A stretch of 53,565 bases of DNA from NCBI GenBank assembly GCA_944324235.1, contig CALUVN010000006.1, forward strand, positions 1-53,565, in the 5' to 3' direction. The DNA comes from Candidatus Gastranaerophilales bacterium. Its GTDB lineage: Bacteria > Cyanobacteriota > Vampirovibrionia > Gastranaerophilales > Gastranaerophilaceae. The notes beneath the pieces are model-generated. The model did not search any database, was not told where the DNA came from, and worked only from the letters and a program-made list of their open reading frames with translations. Every line of letters starts with the position of its first letter. Position 1 is the first letter of the stretch. Shown here piece by piece: positions 42,941-51,062 of this stretch. The position numbers and the translations under genes are program-made.

Positions 42941-44488
42941 ATGGAAGAAAAAACGCAAAAGTTATACAACCCCTATATTGTTGCGTTATCGGTATTATTG
43001 CCTGCCTTTTTAGCACTGGCAGCGTCTTCTGCTACAAACGTGAGCCAGCCGCATATCGCTGGATTTTACGGAGCAACTCAATATGAGGCAAATACTGTTA
43101 TCACGTGCTACATTATCTCCGGCGGGCTTATGCTGCCTGTTACGGGATATTTAGTAAGACTTATCGGCAAAAAACTCTTGATGTTTTACAGTATCTGGGT
43201 ATTTTGTATCGGCTGCCTTTTATGTTTACTTGCACCAAACCTGCAGGCCTTAATTGCGGCAAGAGTTGTGCAGGGGGTAGGAAGCGGTGCAATACTTCCG
43301 TTATGTCAGGCAATATTGCTTGATGTATTTCCGGAGAACCGGCGCGGGGTGGCAATGAGTTTGTTCGGGGTTGCGGCGATGTTTTCTCCGCTGGCTGGAC
43401 CTTTTATGGGCGGGTATCTGACGGATAACCTTTCATGGCAGTGGGTATTTATTATTAATATTCCGCTTTGTATGCTGGCATTTTTAATGGTTAAAATTTT
43501 TGTTCCGTCTGACAAACCTGAAAAACAAAAATACAGAAAAAAATTTGATATCATCGGATATTTGTCTATAGTTATAGCAATGGCATGTATGCAGATAGTT
43601 CTGGACAGAGGGCAGCAGTACAACTGGTTTGATACTGCATGGATTTGCTGGTTGACCGGAATATGCATATTTTCATTTGTGTTTTTCTATGTTTGGGAAT
43701 TGGAATATAAATATCCTGTTATTGATATTCGGGTATTTAAGGACAGAAACTTTTTATTCGGAACTATAGTCAGCTCTTTTATAAACGTAATGCTGTATTC
43801 AACACTTTTGCTGGTGCCGATGTTTGTTCAGAGTCTGCTCGGGTATAGCCCGTCAAAATCAGGGCTTGCAATGTTTCCAAGAGCCGTAATCTGTTTAATC
43901 GGGTTGCTGGTTGTCGGTGAACTTTCAAAATATATTAAACCGAAAATTCTGGCAATTGCAGGTTTGTTAATTATGGGCGGGTCAATTTTGATGCTTACCC
44001 AATTAAACACAACATCGTCGATAGAGAGTGTAATTTTACCGAACATTTTGTTATGTATAGGTGTTCCTACAGCGTTTGTACCAATTACGGCGATGTCTTT
44101 TATGACATTACCGCCCTCCAAGAATGCAGATGCCGCATCTTTGCATGCATTGTTCAAAAATATAATAACGGCTATAGCGACAGCGATGTCTGCGACATTT
44201 ATTTCACGTGTATCTCAGGTGCATCAGACATATCTTGTCGGAAATCTTTCATATCACAATCCTATGTTTATGGTTAAGTTGAATGCGTTGCAGCATAAGT
44301 TTTTAATTCATTATTCGGAATTTACGGCAGCGCGAAAGGCAAACGGTATGTTGTATCGTGAACTTTTGCAGCAAGCAAAATTAGCATCTTTTTATGACGT
44401 GTTTGCACTGCTTGCGTTGATGTGTGTGTTGATTATTCCTGTTTTATTCCTTTTAAAAGCCAAAAAGTCCAAAAAAACGACTGCTTAA
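42941..44488 (+). CDS. MFS drug efflux transporter, DHA2 (EmrB/QacA-like)
   Basis: 515 residues with about 14 membrane helices. YNPYIVALSVLLPAFLALAASSATNVSQPHIAG is helix 1; GYLVRLIGKKLLM is motif A; ARVVQGVGSGAILPL is motif B; SPLAGPFMGGYLTDNLSWQWVFIINIP is motif C. DHA2 members export drugs, bile salts or organic acids with proton antiport. AAGAGG lies 6 nt before the ATG. No periplasmic adaptor is adjacent, though the TolC gene is 1.1 kb upstream on the same strand. Confidence 0.92.
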   Translation: MEEKTQKLYNPYIVALSVLLPAFLALAASSATNVSQPHIAGFYGATQYEANTVITCYIISGGLMLPVTGYLVRLIGKKLLMFYSIWVFCIGCLLCLLAPNLQALIAARVVQGVGSGAILPLCQAILLDVFPENRRGVAMSLFGVAAMFSPLAGPFMGGYLTDNLSWQWVFIINIPLCMLAFLMVKIFVPSDKPEKQKYRKKFDIIGYLSIVIAMACMQIVLDRGQQYNWFDTAWICWLTGICIFSFVFFYVWELEYKYPVIDIRVFKDRNFLFGTIVSSFINVMLYSTLLLVPMFVQSLLGYSPSKSGLAMFPRAVICLIGLLVVGELSKYIKPKILAIAGLLIMGGSILMLTQLNTTSSIESVILPNILLCIGVPTAFVPITAMSFMTLPPSKNADAASLHALFKNIITAIATAMSATFISRVSQVHQTYLVGNLSYHNPMFMVKLNALQHKFLIHYSEFTAARKANGMLYRELLQQAKLASFYDVFALLALMCVLIIPVLFLLKAKKSKKTTA

Positions 44489-44506
44489 ACCGGAGAGCTT
44501 GTAAAG

Positions 44507-44977
44507 ATGCGGATAAATTCAGACGGGCAATATGCAGATTTTAAAGGCAGGGTGTATTATTCAAACCTGACAGCAAGACAATATGCTCCTCAATGCAGGC
44601 AGATTATACATCAATTAAAACATCACACTGCCAATAAATCTTTAGACCATTTTTTGTCACTTAATTTTTATAATGAAGGGCAGGCTTTATTTTTCAGAAT
44701 TGTTACAAGGTACAAACATCCGCATAAAGTTAACGGAGTTGATGCGCACGAGTATGAAATCGGTTACGTAGGGCGGAATTTTGAAACCGCAAAAGAATAT
44801 ATGCTTGATAATATTCCGAATATCAGAGCCTGGAAATATAAAATAGATTCAACTTCTCACCATGAAGTAAACACCGAAAATATGCAAACTGCTTTAGCTC
44901 CCAAAAAATCAAAATATAATAAATTTTGGGAAAGAATAAGAGATTTTTTCTCTCCAAATAAAAAGTTTATTCCATAA
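44507..44977 (+). CDS. Unrecognised 156-residue protein
   Basis: GGAGAG lies 9 nt before the ATG, 18 bp after the MFS stop. The N-terminus, MRINSDGQYADFKGRVYY, is followed by a soluble alpha/beta region (NFYNEGQALFFRIVTRYKHPHKV, HEYEIGYVGRNFETAKEYM) and a basic aromatic tail (NKFWERIRDFFSPNKKF). There is no signal peptide or helix for membrane insertion. Its stop overlaps the convergent 486-residue gene by 11 bp. Function unknown. Confidence 0.55.
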   Translation: MRINSDGQYADFKGRVYYSNLTARQYAPQCRQIIHQLKHHTANKSLDHFLSLNFYNEGQALFFRIVTRYKHPHKVNGVDAHEYEIGYVGRNFETAKEYMLDNIPNIRAWKYKIDSTSHHEVNTENMQTALAPKKSKYNKFWERIRDFFSPNKKFIP

Positions 44978-46427
44978 ATACGCTGTCCATTGCATCAGAA
45001 AGGATTTTATCCGATACCTCTATATTCCGGTTTGCAAGTTCTCTGTTCTGATGGAGCGCCTCTGTAAAACGCATCTTTCTTTCATCTGTCCAAAAACGTT
45101 TGAAGAATGCATTTTTATAATGTTCTTCAATGCTTTCAATTGATTTTTTCATTTCTTCAATATTAAACTGTGCCTTGAACTCTTTAAATCTATCGCTTTG
45201 CAGTAGATATTTGTCCATATCCAAATCTTTTGAAGCTTTGTAAAGCCGTTTAAGGAGCATTATTTTAGTTTTATCCATATTTGGAGTTTCTAAATATTTT
45301 TCAATAGGATTAGGTTTGTTTCCTGTTGTTTTGCCGTTCTTAAACAATCCGACCAGATAAGCGTCGATAAGTTTTTCTGTCGGATAAAATGTTGTTTCAG
45401 GAAACATTGTTTTTTGCCATACAGGTTTTATAAGACTCCAGTCTTTTTTATAGGCTGTTTCGTTGCCTAAATCTCTTCTTAGCTGACTGGTTCTCCATGT
45501 TCTGGTCATGATTGCGGAATTGATTTCATGAGTATCAAGATTTGATAATGCTTTATATTCTTGAGCATTACGTTCGCTTGATTTTATAAATGCTCTGAAA
45601 GCTTTGTCGAGTTCGCCGAAAGGCCAATTGTATTTAAGCTTCTGGGCATTTATTTCTTTTCCGTCTGTTGTTTTTATGTTGATTACGGTATAACCTTTGC
45701 CGTTAATGAAATGTTCTTTGAACATTTCGATAAATGCGGCTTCTCTGTTTTCTGTGTGTATAAGTCTGTAACGGAGAGGCATTTTTTGGTTAAATGCTCT
45801 GTAGCCATCTTGAAGAGAACTTGTGCTTATATATTTCCCATCAATAATTTCATTGGCAACTTTATCTTGTATTGCTTTAAATTCAGGGTAGATTTCCCAG
45901 CTTTCAACCTGTCTTGAGATATTTTCTTTGAAATATTCGTCAAGTAACAGTTGTTTTTCTTCTTTTGTTTTTAATTTTGCAACTTCTTCGCAAATTTCTT
46001 TTGATACAATATTTTTTATTTTAGTCTCAATTTCTTCTTCCAAATTAAGATTTGGAGGATTGATTTCAGGATAAAGTTTTCTGACGTCGTCAAGAGTTTT
46101 GCAGTCATTCAGTCCGGAATAGTGTTCCGCAATTGTTTTTTGTAAAGAAAAATCGTTGTTATCGGTCTGTTTTTCCAGTTTTACTAAAAGTTCCTCAGGC
46201 ACGTAGCCTTTATAAGACGCCAGTTTTTTCTTGAAATTTTCTGTAAATTCGGAAAAACTTTCAAATAATTTTTTTGTGCTGACTCCGTGGTAAGCCTGCA
46301 GCAGTTCGCCGCTGGCTTCCGCAAGATGTGCAGGGGCTTCGGATATCGTTTCCGTCCCGTTGATTTCCTTTGCTGCTTTCTGACCTATCCCGATAATGCT
46401 GTCCGCTATTTGAATTGGTTTTATCAT
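44967..46427 (-). CDS. Unrecognised 486-residue helical protein
   Basis: A long, mostly helical, Lys/Glu-rich protein without signal peptide or membrane segment. Notable blocks: HYSGLNDCKTLDDVRKLYPEINPP near 105-128, IHTENREAAFIEMFKEHFINGKGY near 218-241, a Trp/Arg segment (IMTRTWRTSQLRRDLGNE), and a C-terminal helical bundle. Cysteines are very few. I recognise no catalytic motif. The length, single-copy setting and dense packing against the neighbouring gene favour a real gene, probably lineage-specific. Confidence 0.6.
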   Translation of the reverse strand: MIKPIQIADSIIGIGQKAAKEINGTETISEAPAHLAEASGELLQAYHGVSTKKLFESFSEFTENFKKKLASYKGYVPEELLVKLEKQTDNNDFSLQKTIAEHYSGLNDCKTLDDVRKLYPEINPPNLNLEEEIETKIKNIVSKEICEEVAKLKTKEEKQLLLDEYFKENISRQVESWEIYPEFKAIQDKVANEIIDGKYISTSSLQDGYRAFNQKMPLRYRLIHTENREAAFIEMFKEHFINGKGYTVINIKTTDGKEINAQKLKYNWPFGELDKAFRAFIKSSERNAQEYKALSNLDTHEINSAIMTRTWRTSQLRRDLGNETAYKKDWSLIKPVWQKTMFPETTFYPTEKLIDAYLVGLFKNGKTTGNKPNPIEKYLETPNMDKTKIMLLKRLYKASKDLDMDKYLLQSDRFKEFKAQFNIEEMKKSIESIEEHYKNAFFKRFWTDERKMRFTEALHQNRELANRNIEVSDKILSDAMDSVFME

Positions 46428-46568
46428 ACATTTATAAAGTATTTGTTTAAATTTTTATTGCTTTATTATTAAGTTTTTTTAATTTTGTCAGGGGAAAGCG
46501 GCTGCGGATTATCGTGAAACCATTGCGGTATGGGGGGCTTATTTTTATAAAGTTTTTGTTTAGTGTGT

Positions 46569-46574
46569 TATAAT
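46569..46574 (+). promoter_or_regulatory. -10 element just upstream of the DUF1848 start
   Basis: TATAAT 9 nt before the ATG at 46584, with no Shine-Dalgarno sequence between, so any leader would be 0-3 nt. It also rules out the in-frame GTG at 46563, which lies upstream of the -10. Confidence 0.4.
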
Positions 46575-46583
46575 TATTGGATT

Positions 46584-47519
46584 ATGATACTAAACACAGG
46601 TTCAAGAACCGATACTGTCCAATATTATACGGAATGGCTTTTGAAGCGATTTGATGAGGGGTTTGTTTATTCCAGAAATCCGCTTTTCCCGAATAAAGTA
46701 ATCCGTTATGAGTTAAATCCTGAAGTTGTTGACTGTGTTATATTCTGTTCAAAAAATTACGCACCGATTTTGCCATATATCAGACGAATTACAGATAAAT
46801 TCAACACATATTTCCACTATACAATAACTGCATACGGACGTGATATTGAGCCAAATGTTCCGTCGATTGATGAGAGCATTAAAACCTTGATAAAATTGTC
46901 GGAAATAGTGGGCAGCCAAAGAATAGCGTGGCGTTATGACCCGATACTTTTGACAGAAAAATATACTTTGCAGCGGCATATTGATACTTTTGATTATATG
47001 GCAAAAAATATTGCGCCGCATATAGACAGATGTATTTTCAGTTTTGTTGAGATGTATAAAAAGTTAAAAGTTAATATGCCTGAAATTATATTACTGACAG
47101 AGGGAGATAAACAGGAAATAGCAAAAAATATCGGAGCGATTGCCCAAAAATATAATATGATAATTCAAACCTGTGCAACGGAGGGGAATTATGAGCAATA
47201 CGGCATATTAAAATCAGGATGTTTGACATCAGAGATTTTAGGACGTGCCAACAATATAAAGTTTAAGAAAGTTAAGCACACCGGCAACCGGAAAGGCTGC
47301 GGTTGCATGGATTCCCGAAACATAGGGGATTACGACACCTGCCCTAACGGCTGTAAGTACTGTTATGCAAACCAAACGCCGCATATAGCAAAAATAAATT
47401 ATGCAAAGCATAACCCGAATTCTCCATTAATTCTTGGTGATTTGCAAAAAACAGATGAAATTACGGATGGCTGCGTGAAATCTTTATTAATTAAGTGTGA
47501 GCAAAAAACGCTATTTTAA
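46584..47519 (+). CDS. DUF1848 family Cys-motif protein
   Basis: 311 residues from the ATG at 46584. A TIM-barrel-like body: MILNTGSRTDT, TEWLLKRFDEGFVYSRNPLFP, VDCVIFCSKNYAPIL, FHYTITAYG, then a C-terminal Cys cluster (KGCGCMDSRNIGDYDTCPNGCKYCYAN near 250-276). This is the DUF1848 pattern, which resembles a radical-SAM-like or metal-binding Cys set placed at the C-terminus. No function is established for the family. A hairpin-rich non-coding stretch follows. Confidence 0.82.
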   Translation: MILNTGSRTDTVQYYTEWLLKRFDEGFVYSRNPLFPNKVIRYELNPEVVDCVIFCSKNYAPILPYIRRITDKFNTYFHYTITAYGRDIEPNVPSIDESIKTLIKLSEIVGSQRIAWRYDPILLTEKYTLQRHIDTFDYMAKNIAPHIDRCIFSFVEMYKKLKVNMPEIILLTEGDKQEIAKNIGAIAQKYNMIIQTCATEGNYEQYGILKSGCLTSEILGRANNIKFKKVKHTGNRKGCGCMDSRNIGDYDTCPNGCKYCYANQTPHIAKINYAKHNPNSPLILGDLQKTDEITDGCVKSLLIKCEQKTLF

Positions 47520-47714
47520 TTTTTATATGGGGGGATTCCTCTTGTATTTGCGGACGGTCTTGCTCGTTCGCGTTTAACGGCAATTCCGTGTTTTGTTTAC
47601 AGGGCTTACAGCCCTTGCAACAAAAGCACTCCAGCCTCAGCTCACTCGCGCAACTCCTTTGAAATGTACGAAAGTACATTGGGAGCTTCTCATCAAACTT
47701 TACTCTCAGAAAAT
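47520..47714. other. Structured non-coding stretch with hairpins
   Basis: AGGGCT-TAC-AGCCCT (47601-47615) is a perfect 6-bp hairpin. AATGTAC-GAAA-GTACATT (47663-47680) is a 7-bp hairpin with a GNRA tetraloop, extended by CTCC/GGAG outside. A weak minus-strand frame crosses it and the tRNA, but it is not credible as a gene. Could be a processed RNA or a dispersed repeat. Confidence 0.4.
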
Positions 47715-47748
47715 AAAAAACCGAATAACTAATGTCATTCGGTTTTTT
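47715..47748 (-). terminator. Terminator after tRNA-Ala
   Basis: Stem AAAAAACCGAAT/ATTCGGTTTTTT with a 10-nt loop, ending 5 bp from the tRNA 3' end. The minus-strand T-run follows the stem. The symmetry allows use in either direction. Confidence 0.8.
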
Positions 47749-47752
47749 ATTT

Positions 47753-47825
47753 TGGAGGTTAGGAGATTCGAACTCCTGACCCCCTGCGTGCAAAGCAGGT
47801 GCTCTACCAGCTGAGCTAAACCCCC
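47753..47825 (-). tRNA. tRNA-Ala (anticodon TGC)
   Basis: 73 nt on the minus strand: acceptor GGGGGTT/AACCTCC, D stem GCTC/GAGC, anticodon stem CCTGC/GCAGG with loop TTTGCAC (TGC), T stem AGGAG/CTCCT with TTCGAAT loop, discriminator A. CCA is not encoded. It stands alone, outside any rRNA operon. Confidence 0.95.
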
Positions 47826-47916
47826 ACATTGTGGCGTCTATTTATTTGTCACAATATTTATTCTACATGCTGATTTTTTTTTGTAAACCCCTTTTTCTTA
47901 ATTTATTCCAATTTTG

Positions 47917-48273
47917 TCACCATTTAATTGGTAAAAGATTAAATATCTCTGTCAAACGCTCTTTGTTATTTTCGTACCAGTACCCAATCAGGGCCTCAAA
48001 TGCCGTTGCCTGACGGTATTCTGTTTGGATTTGCCTTCTTCCCACAGGTATCGGTAAATTCCGCCCGCGTCGTGCCAGCTCTTTCTCTTCTTCGGTTAAG
48101 TATTTATCCAAAAAATGCAGCAATTCAGCCTGATAGCCCGCTTTTACCTTTTCTGTTGTTATTGCATGCAGCTTTTTCGCATTTTCTGTTAATCGTACCG
48201 TTTGTTCCCGTATAAACAGTTCCCATACGGCGTCGCCAAGATATGCGTAATTTTTCAGGTTCATTTCTTCCAT
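47917..48273 (-). CDS. mrnC: Mini-ribonuclease III
   Basis: 118 residues (115 from the second ATG at 48264, which has GGAAG close upstream). It is a stand-alone RNase III catalytic domain without dsRNA-binding domain: NLKNYAYLGDAVWELFIRE carries the LGDAVxE signature, and RRGRN and ATAFEALIGYWY (E-x-LIG) complete the active site. Mini-III matures 23S rRNA ends in Bacillus and occurs in cyanobacteria and plastids. This supports the proposed lineage. Confidence 0.92.
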   Translation of the reverse strand: MEEMNLKNYAYLGDAVWELFIREQTVRLTENAKKLHAITTEKVKAGYQAELLHFLDKYLTEEEKELARRGRNLPIPVGRRQIQTEYRQATAFEALIGYWYENNKERLTEIFNLLPIKW

Positions 48274-48353
48274 ACGTATATATTACTATAAAAATATTAT
48301 TTGAATTTTCATCCATATTATGCCAAAATCAGATAATAAAGGAGAGTTTTTTT

Positions 48354-48917
48354 ATGAATAAAAATTTTATTATAACTGCAGGACTTGCACTGATTATGCT
48401 AATTGCAGCACCTGTTCAGGCTTCCTGTCCAATAAATCAGGATTCCGCATCAACAACGCAGTCCTGTAATCTCTTATACAAAGACAAATGTGTTCTGTAT
48501 AACGCTCTTAATCTAACCTGCGAACAGGCAAAGTGTAAAGAAGAACTTGAGCAGAAAAAAACTCAGGAAATGAGTCAGGTGCTTCCTGCTTACTATAAAG
48601 CTAAAGAATGCCTGAAAACGCTTGAAACTAATAAAGCCCCAAAACGCGAAATTAAAAAACAAACGCGTGTGGTTAAAAAACTCGAAAAGAAAATTGATAA
48701 AATAGAAGAATGCTACGAAAAAGAATTCAAAAAACATCTCACAAGTCTGCAAAAAAGCAAATACCACGAAATTGAACGACTCCAAAAACGTGAGATTGAA
48801 AAGTGCAATAAATGTGAATGCCGCAAACTGCCTGAAGGGATGAGACCTTTCGCCCCTGGCTACGGCACTGTACAAAATTGCCAGTGCGGGAAGAAAAATT
48901 GTAATTGTAATAAGTAA
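48354..48917 (+). CDS. Secreted Cys/Lys-rich coiled-coil protein
   Basis: 187 residues from the ATG at 48354 (AAAGGAGAG upstream). Signal peptide about 1-23 (LALIMLIAAPVQASC), where a Cys right after the cleavage region raises the possibility of a lipoprotein (QASC resembles a weak lipobox). The mature protein has long helices with regular Lys/Glu and many Cys (LTCEQAKCKEELEQ, ECYEKEF, KCNKCECRK), ending in NCQCGKKNCNCNK, a metal-binding-like tail. Function unknown; a periplasmic metal or redox scaffold is a guess. Confidence 0.7.
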   Translation: MNKNFIITAGLALIMLIAAPVQASCPINQDSASTTQSCNLLYKDKCVLYNALNLTCEQAKCKEELEQKKTQEMSQVLPAYYKAKECLKTLETNKAPKREIKKQTRVVKKLEKKIDKIEECYEKEFKKHLTSLQKSKYHEIERLQKREIEKCNKCECRKLPEGMRPFAPGYGTVQNCQCGKKNCNCNK

Positions 48918-48963
48918 TTTCTTCTATAAATTAAATATACGATGATTTTTTTCTTCATACCAT

Positions 48964-48969
48964 TATAAT
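48964..48969 (+). promoter_or_regulatory. -10 element 7 nt before the ATG at 48977
   Basis: TATAAT followed by AAAAGGT and the ATG; expected +1 falls on or next to the A of the start codon. The AAGG is too close to act as a Shine-Dalgarno sequence. Confidence 0.35.
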
Positions 48970-48976
48970 AAAAGGT

Positions 48977-49606
48977 ATGAAGAAATTTTTTCTTACATTA
49001 ATCATAGTTACACTATGCGCAAATACCGCATTTGCCGACAAAAAGCCGAATACCTACGAAGGTATGGGCTATGTCGGTACTCTGCCGGATGTAACTAAAA
49101 GTTTTACTACGGCTGAACCTAAAGATGCTCTGCCAACTTTTGAACAAATTAAAAATTTCCACTCGTCTAATGCTATAAAACCTGCTCCGACAGATGATCC
49201 GGCTTTTGTTAATATCATTTTGAAAACTGATAAATCTTCACCTTATATAAACGATTTGAGAGAATTCGTCCCTATGCTCGAAAGTATTCTCGAATCTATT
49301 GAAACAAAAGAAAGCGTCCAGAGATTTGCCGCAAGAGTTTACTATTTGAATACTCATGCAGACTATTTCAGAGATAAATATACAAATCTGCCAGAAGAAA
49401 ATTACGTTTCGTTTAAAAAGGTTATGGAAATTTCGCTCCACGCTAAAACGATTTCACAACTGCGTACCGAAGCCTACAGGTACACTCCTTATCTTGCATA
49501 TCAGGCTGCCGGACATATTTATAACGGTACTCATATTGATGATCAGCTCAGTTATCTTCAGATGGAAATTGAGAGCGCGCTTGCAGTCATAAAGGAGGCT
49601 AATTAA
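48977..49606 (+). CDS. Secreted protein of unknown function
   Basis: 209 residues with a clean signal peptide (MKKFFLTLIIVTLCANTAFA, about 1-20). The mature part is soluble: GMGYVGTLPDVTKSF, a central helical region (LREFVPMLESILESIETKESVQRFAARVYYLNTHADYF), and a C-terminal helical hairpin. No Cys after cleavage. It follows the Cys-rich secreted gene after 59 bp on the same strand but appears to have its own -10. No family recognised. Confidence 0.65.
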   Translation: MKKFFLTLIIVTLCANTAFADKKPNTYEGMGYVGTLPDVTKSFTTAEPKDALPTFEQIKNFHSSNAIKPAPTDDPAFVNIILKTDKSSPYINDLREFVPMLESILESIETKESVQRFAARVYYLNTHADYFRDKYTNLPEENYVSFKKVMEISLHAKTISQLRTEAYRYTPYLAYQAAGHIYNGTHIDDQLSYLQMEIESALAVIKEAN

Positions 49607-49655
49607 GCGGCTTAATAGCCAATTCCTATAGTGTGATTTGTCAGGTTATATCATT

Positions 49656-49689
49656 ACAAAAACCGGCAAAGATTTTAACTCTGCCGGCT
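49656..49689 (-). terminator. Terminator of the 89-residue gene
   Basis: On the minus strand, CCGGCAGAG pairs with CTTTGCCGG (one bulge), followed by TTTTTG. It lies 30 bp after the stop at 49719. Confidence 0.75.
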
Positions 49690-49718
49690 CACAATATCCG
49701 CCAAATCAGGTCTCCGTT

Positions 49719-49988
49719 CTAGCGTGCCGTAAATCCCTCTCTGTGGAATTTTACGAGTTTTGCCAGATGCCATTGTCGTGCTTTTATCTCTTCAATGGAA
49801 TTTTCTATGTCTTCCAATTCCGCAAGCAGCGTAGGCAAATCTTTCCTGTGCCGCTGATATATAATGGAATCAGGAATTTCGGTTTTAGCTTCTTCCGGCT
49901 CTTCATCAGGGAAATGAGGTTCTACATCATCTATGCCCCAGCTTGGAAGAAAACAATTTTTATTAAATAAATATTTTTCTTCGTTCAT
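49719..49988 (-). CDS. Small acidic hypothetical protein
   Basis: 89 residues, GAGAGGAT about 7 nt before the ATG. Acidic middle (DDVEPHFPDEEPEEAKTEIPD) and a C-terminal helix/coiled coil (LPTLLAELEDIENSIEEIKARQWHLAKLVKFHREG). No known family. Its ribosome binding site and terminator make it a better gene than the overlapping opposite-strand frame (49638-49970). Confidence 0.55.
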   Translation of the reverse strand: MNEEKYLFNKNCFLPSWGIDDVEPHFPDEEPEEAKTEIPDSIIYQRHRKDLPTLLAELEDIENSIEEIKARQWHLAKLVKFHREGFTAR

Positions 49989-50014
49989 TACACATATCCT
50001 CTCTTTTTATCTGC

Positions 50015-50224
50015 CTAATCTTTTTGCGAAATAAATGATTGGAATAAATCTACTAAATCAAAATTTCCGTATTTAAATGCATAAGGTTTGTTCGCATACT
50101 CACCTTCTGTAATGTTATTCAGCTCTTGCATTTGTTTATAATCAAGTGAATTAAAGTCAAAACTGGTCATCTCAGCATAATCTACCATCATATCTTCAAT
50201 GTCCATGATTTTTTTGTCTTCCAT
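50015..50224 (-). CDS. Small acidic hypothetical protein
   Basis: 69 residues with AAGGAGTG 8 nt before the ATG. Rich in Asp, Met and aromatic residues (DIEDMMVDYAEMTSFDFNSLDYKQMQEL ... FDLVDLFQSF). No known family. It lies 26 bp upstream of the 89-residue gene on the same strand, so the pair is probably one transcript. Confidence 0.5.
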   Translation of the reverse strand: MEDKKIMDIEDMMVDYAEMTSFDFNSLDYKQMQELNNITEGEYANKPYAFKYGNFDLVDLFQSFISQKD

Positions 50225-50353
50225 TGTTACACACTCCTTTTTGTTAAACTGCTGACACTTTTTTTATCGGCGTGTTTCAGTGGAAACTTTAAATTTTTTC
50301 CTGCTTTTGTTACATATTTTTACATTCAGTTTAAATATCCTCTGTTTAGATGT

Positions 50354-50381
50354 TTGACTTTTCCATAATAATCATTAAGAT
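50354..50381 (+). promoter_or_regulatory. Promoter of the EF-hand gene
   Basis: -35 TTGACT (50354-50359), 16-bp spacer, -10 TAAGAT (50376-50381). A leader of about 25 nt carries AGGAGG before the ATG at 50413. Confidence 0.45.
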
Positions 50382-50412
50382 ATAAACATCGTAGAAAACA
50401 GGAGGTCTAATC

Positions 50413-50964
50413 ATGGCCAATTTAAACGGATCATCTCTTTTTACAAGTTTTTATTCCGGATTAACAAATACATTTTCATATCTTTCGCAGCTTTCACCTG
50501 ACGGTGTTACGCTGGAAAGTATTAATGAAGCGCGCGGTGATTCAAAAAACAACTTATATCTGAATCCGACATTTGCATCCTATCTTCAAACTAACTTTAC
50601 AGGTATAGACAAAGATGAGGATGGTGTTATCAGTCCGGACGAAATGACTAATCTTACCAATCAGATGTCAACCAAAGGGTTATCCAGACAGGATTTATCC
50701 CAGTTAATGATGTCAGGAATGTCATCGGATTCTTTGAATATGGTTCTGGAGAACTTTGATTCAATAGACACAAATCACGACGGTTATGTTACTCAGGCTG
50801 AAATTTCCGCGTTCCAGCTGGATACTTCCCGTCAGGAAATGGTTGATAAATTTAACCACCAGATGGCAACAAACATGTCTACTTTCTACGGGGATGAATC
50901 TTCTTCCTCAGGTACGGATACTTACAGCATGTTGAGCTATAAATACAAGAATATTAACAGTTAA
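50413..50964 (+). CDS. EF-hand calcium-binding protein
   Basis: 183 residues with two canonical EF-hand loops: DKDEDGVISPDE (about 66-77) and DTNHDGYVTQAE (about 119-130). Ligand positions 1, 3, 5 and 12 are all Asp/Asn/Glu with Gly at 6 and a hydrophobic residue at 8, so calcium binding is very likely. The N-terminus is Ser/Thr/Phe-rich without a standard signal peptide; the C-terminus is Ser/Tyr-rich. The ribosome binding site AGGAGG is strong. Role unknown (calcium sensor or buffer). Confidence 0.85.
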   Translation: MANLNGSSLFTSFYSGLTNTFSYLSQLSPDGVTLESINEARGDSKNNLYLNPTFASYLQTNFTGIDKDEDGVISPDEMTNLTNQMSTKGLSRQDLSQLMMSGMSSDSLNMVLENFDSIDTNHDGYVTQAEISAFQLDTSRQEMVDKFNHQMATNMSTFYGDESSSSGTDTYSMLSYKYKNINS

Positions 50965-51006
50965 TATCATATATAAAACTTAGTAACATTTAAAAAGGGA
51001 AATTTG

Positions 51007-51034
51007 ACGGCTTATTTTTTACAAAATAAGCCGT
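51007..51034. terminator. Perfect 12-bp hairpin between EF-hand gene and ffh
   Basis: ACGGCTTATTTT pairs with AAAATAAGCCGT across a TTAC loop, between convergent genes. T-rich but interrupted tails on both sides make it a plausible bidirectional terminator. Confidence 0.6.
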
Positions 51035-51062
51035 TGCATTTTAGTTTTATCTTATTTAATTA

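Noticed and set aside
47491-47829. Minus-strand frame starting MWGFSSAGRAPALHAGG
   Set aside because: It is a translation of the tRNA-Ala gene, a familiar artefact, and crosses a terminator; no ribosome binding site.
49638-49970. 110-residue plus-strand frame
   Set aside because: Overlaps the 89-residue minus-strand gene, which has a ribosome binding site and a terminator; this frame has neither.
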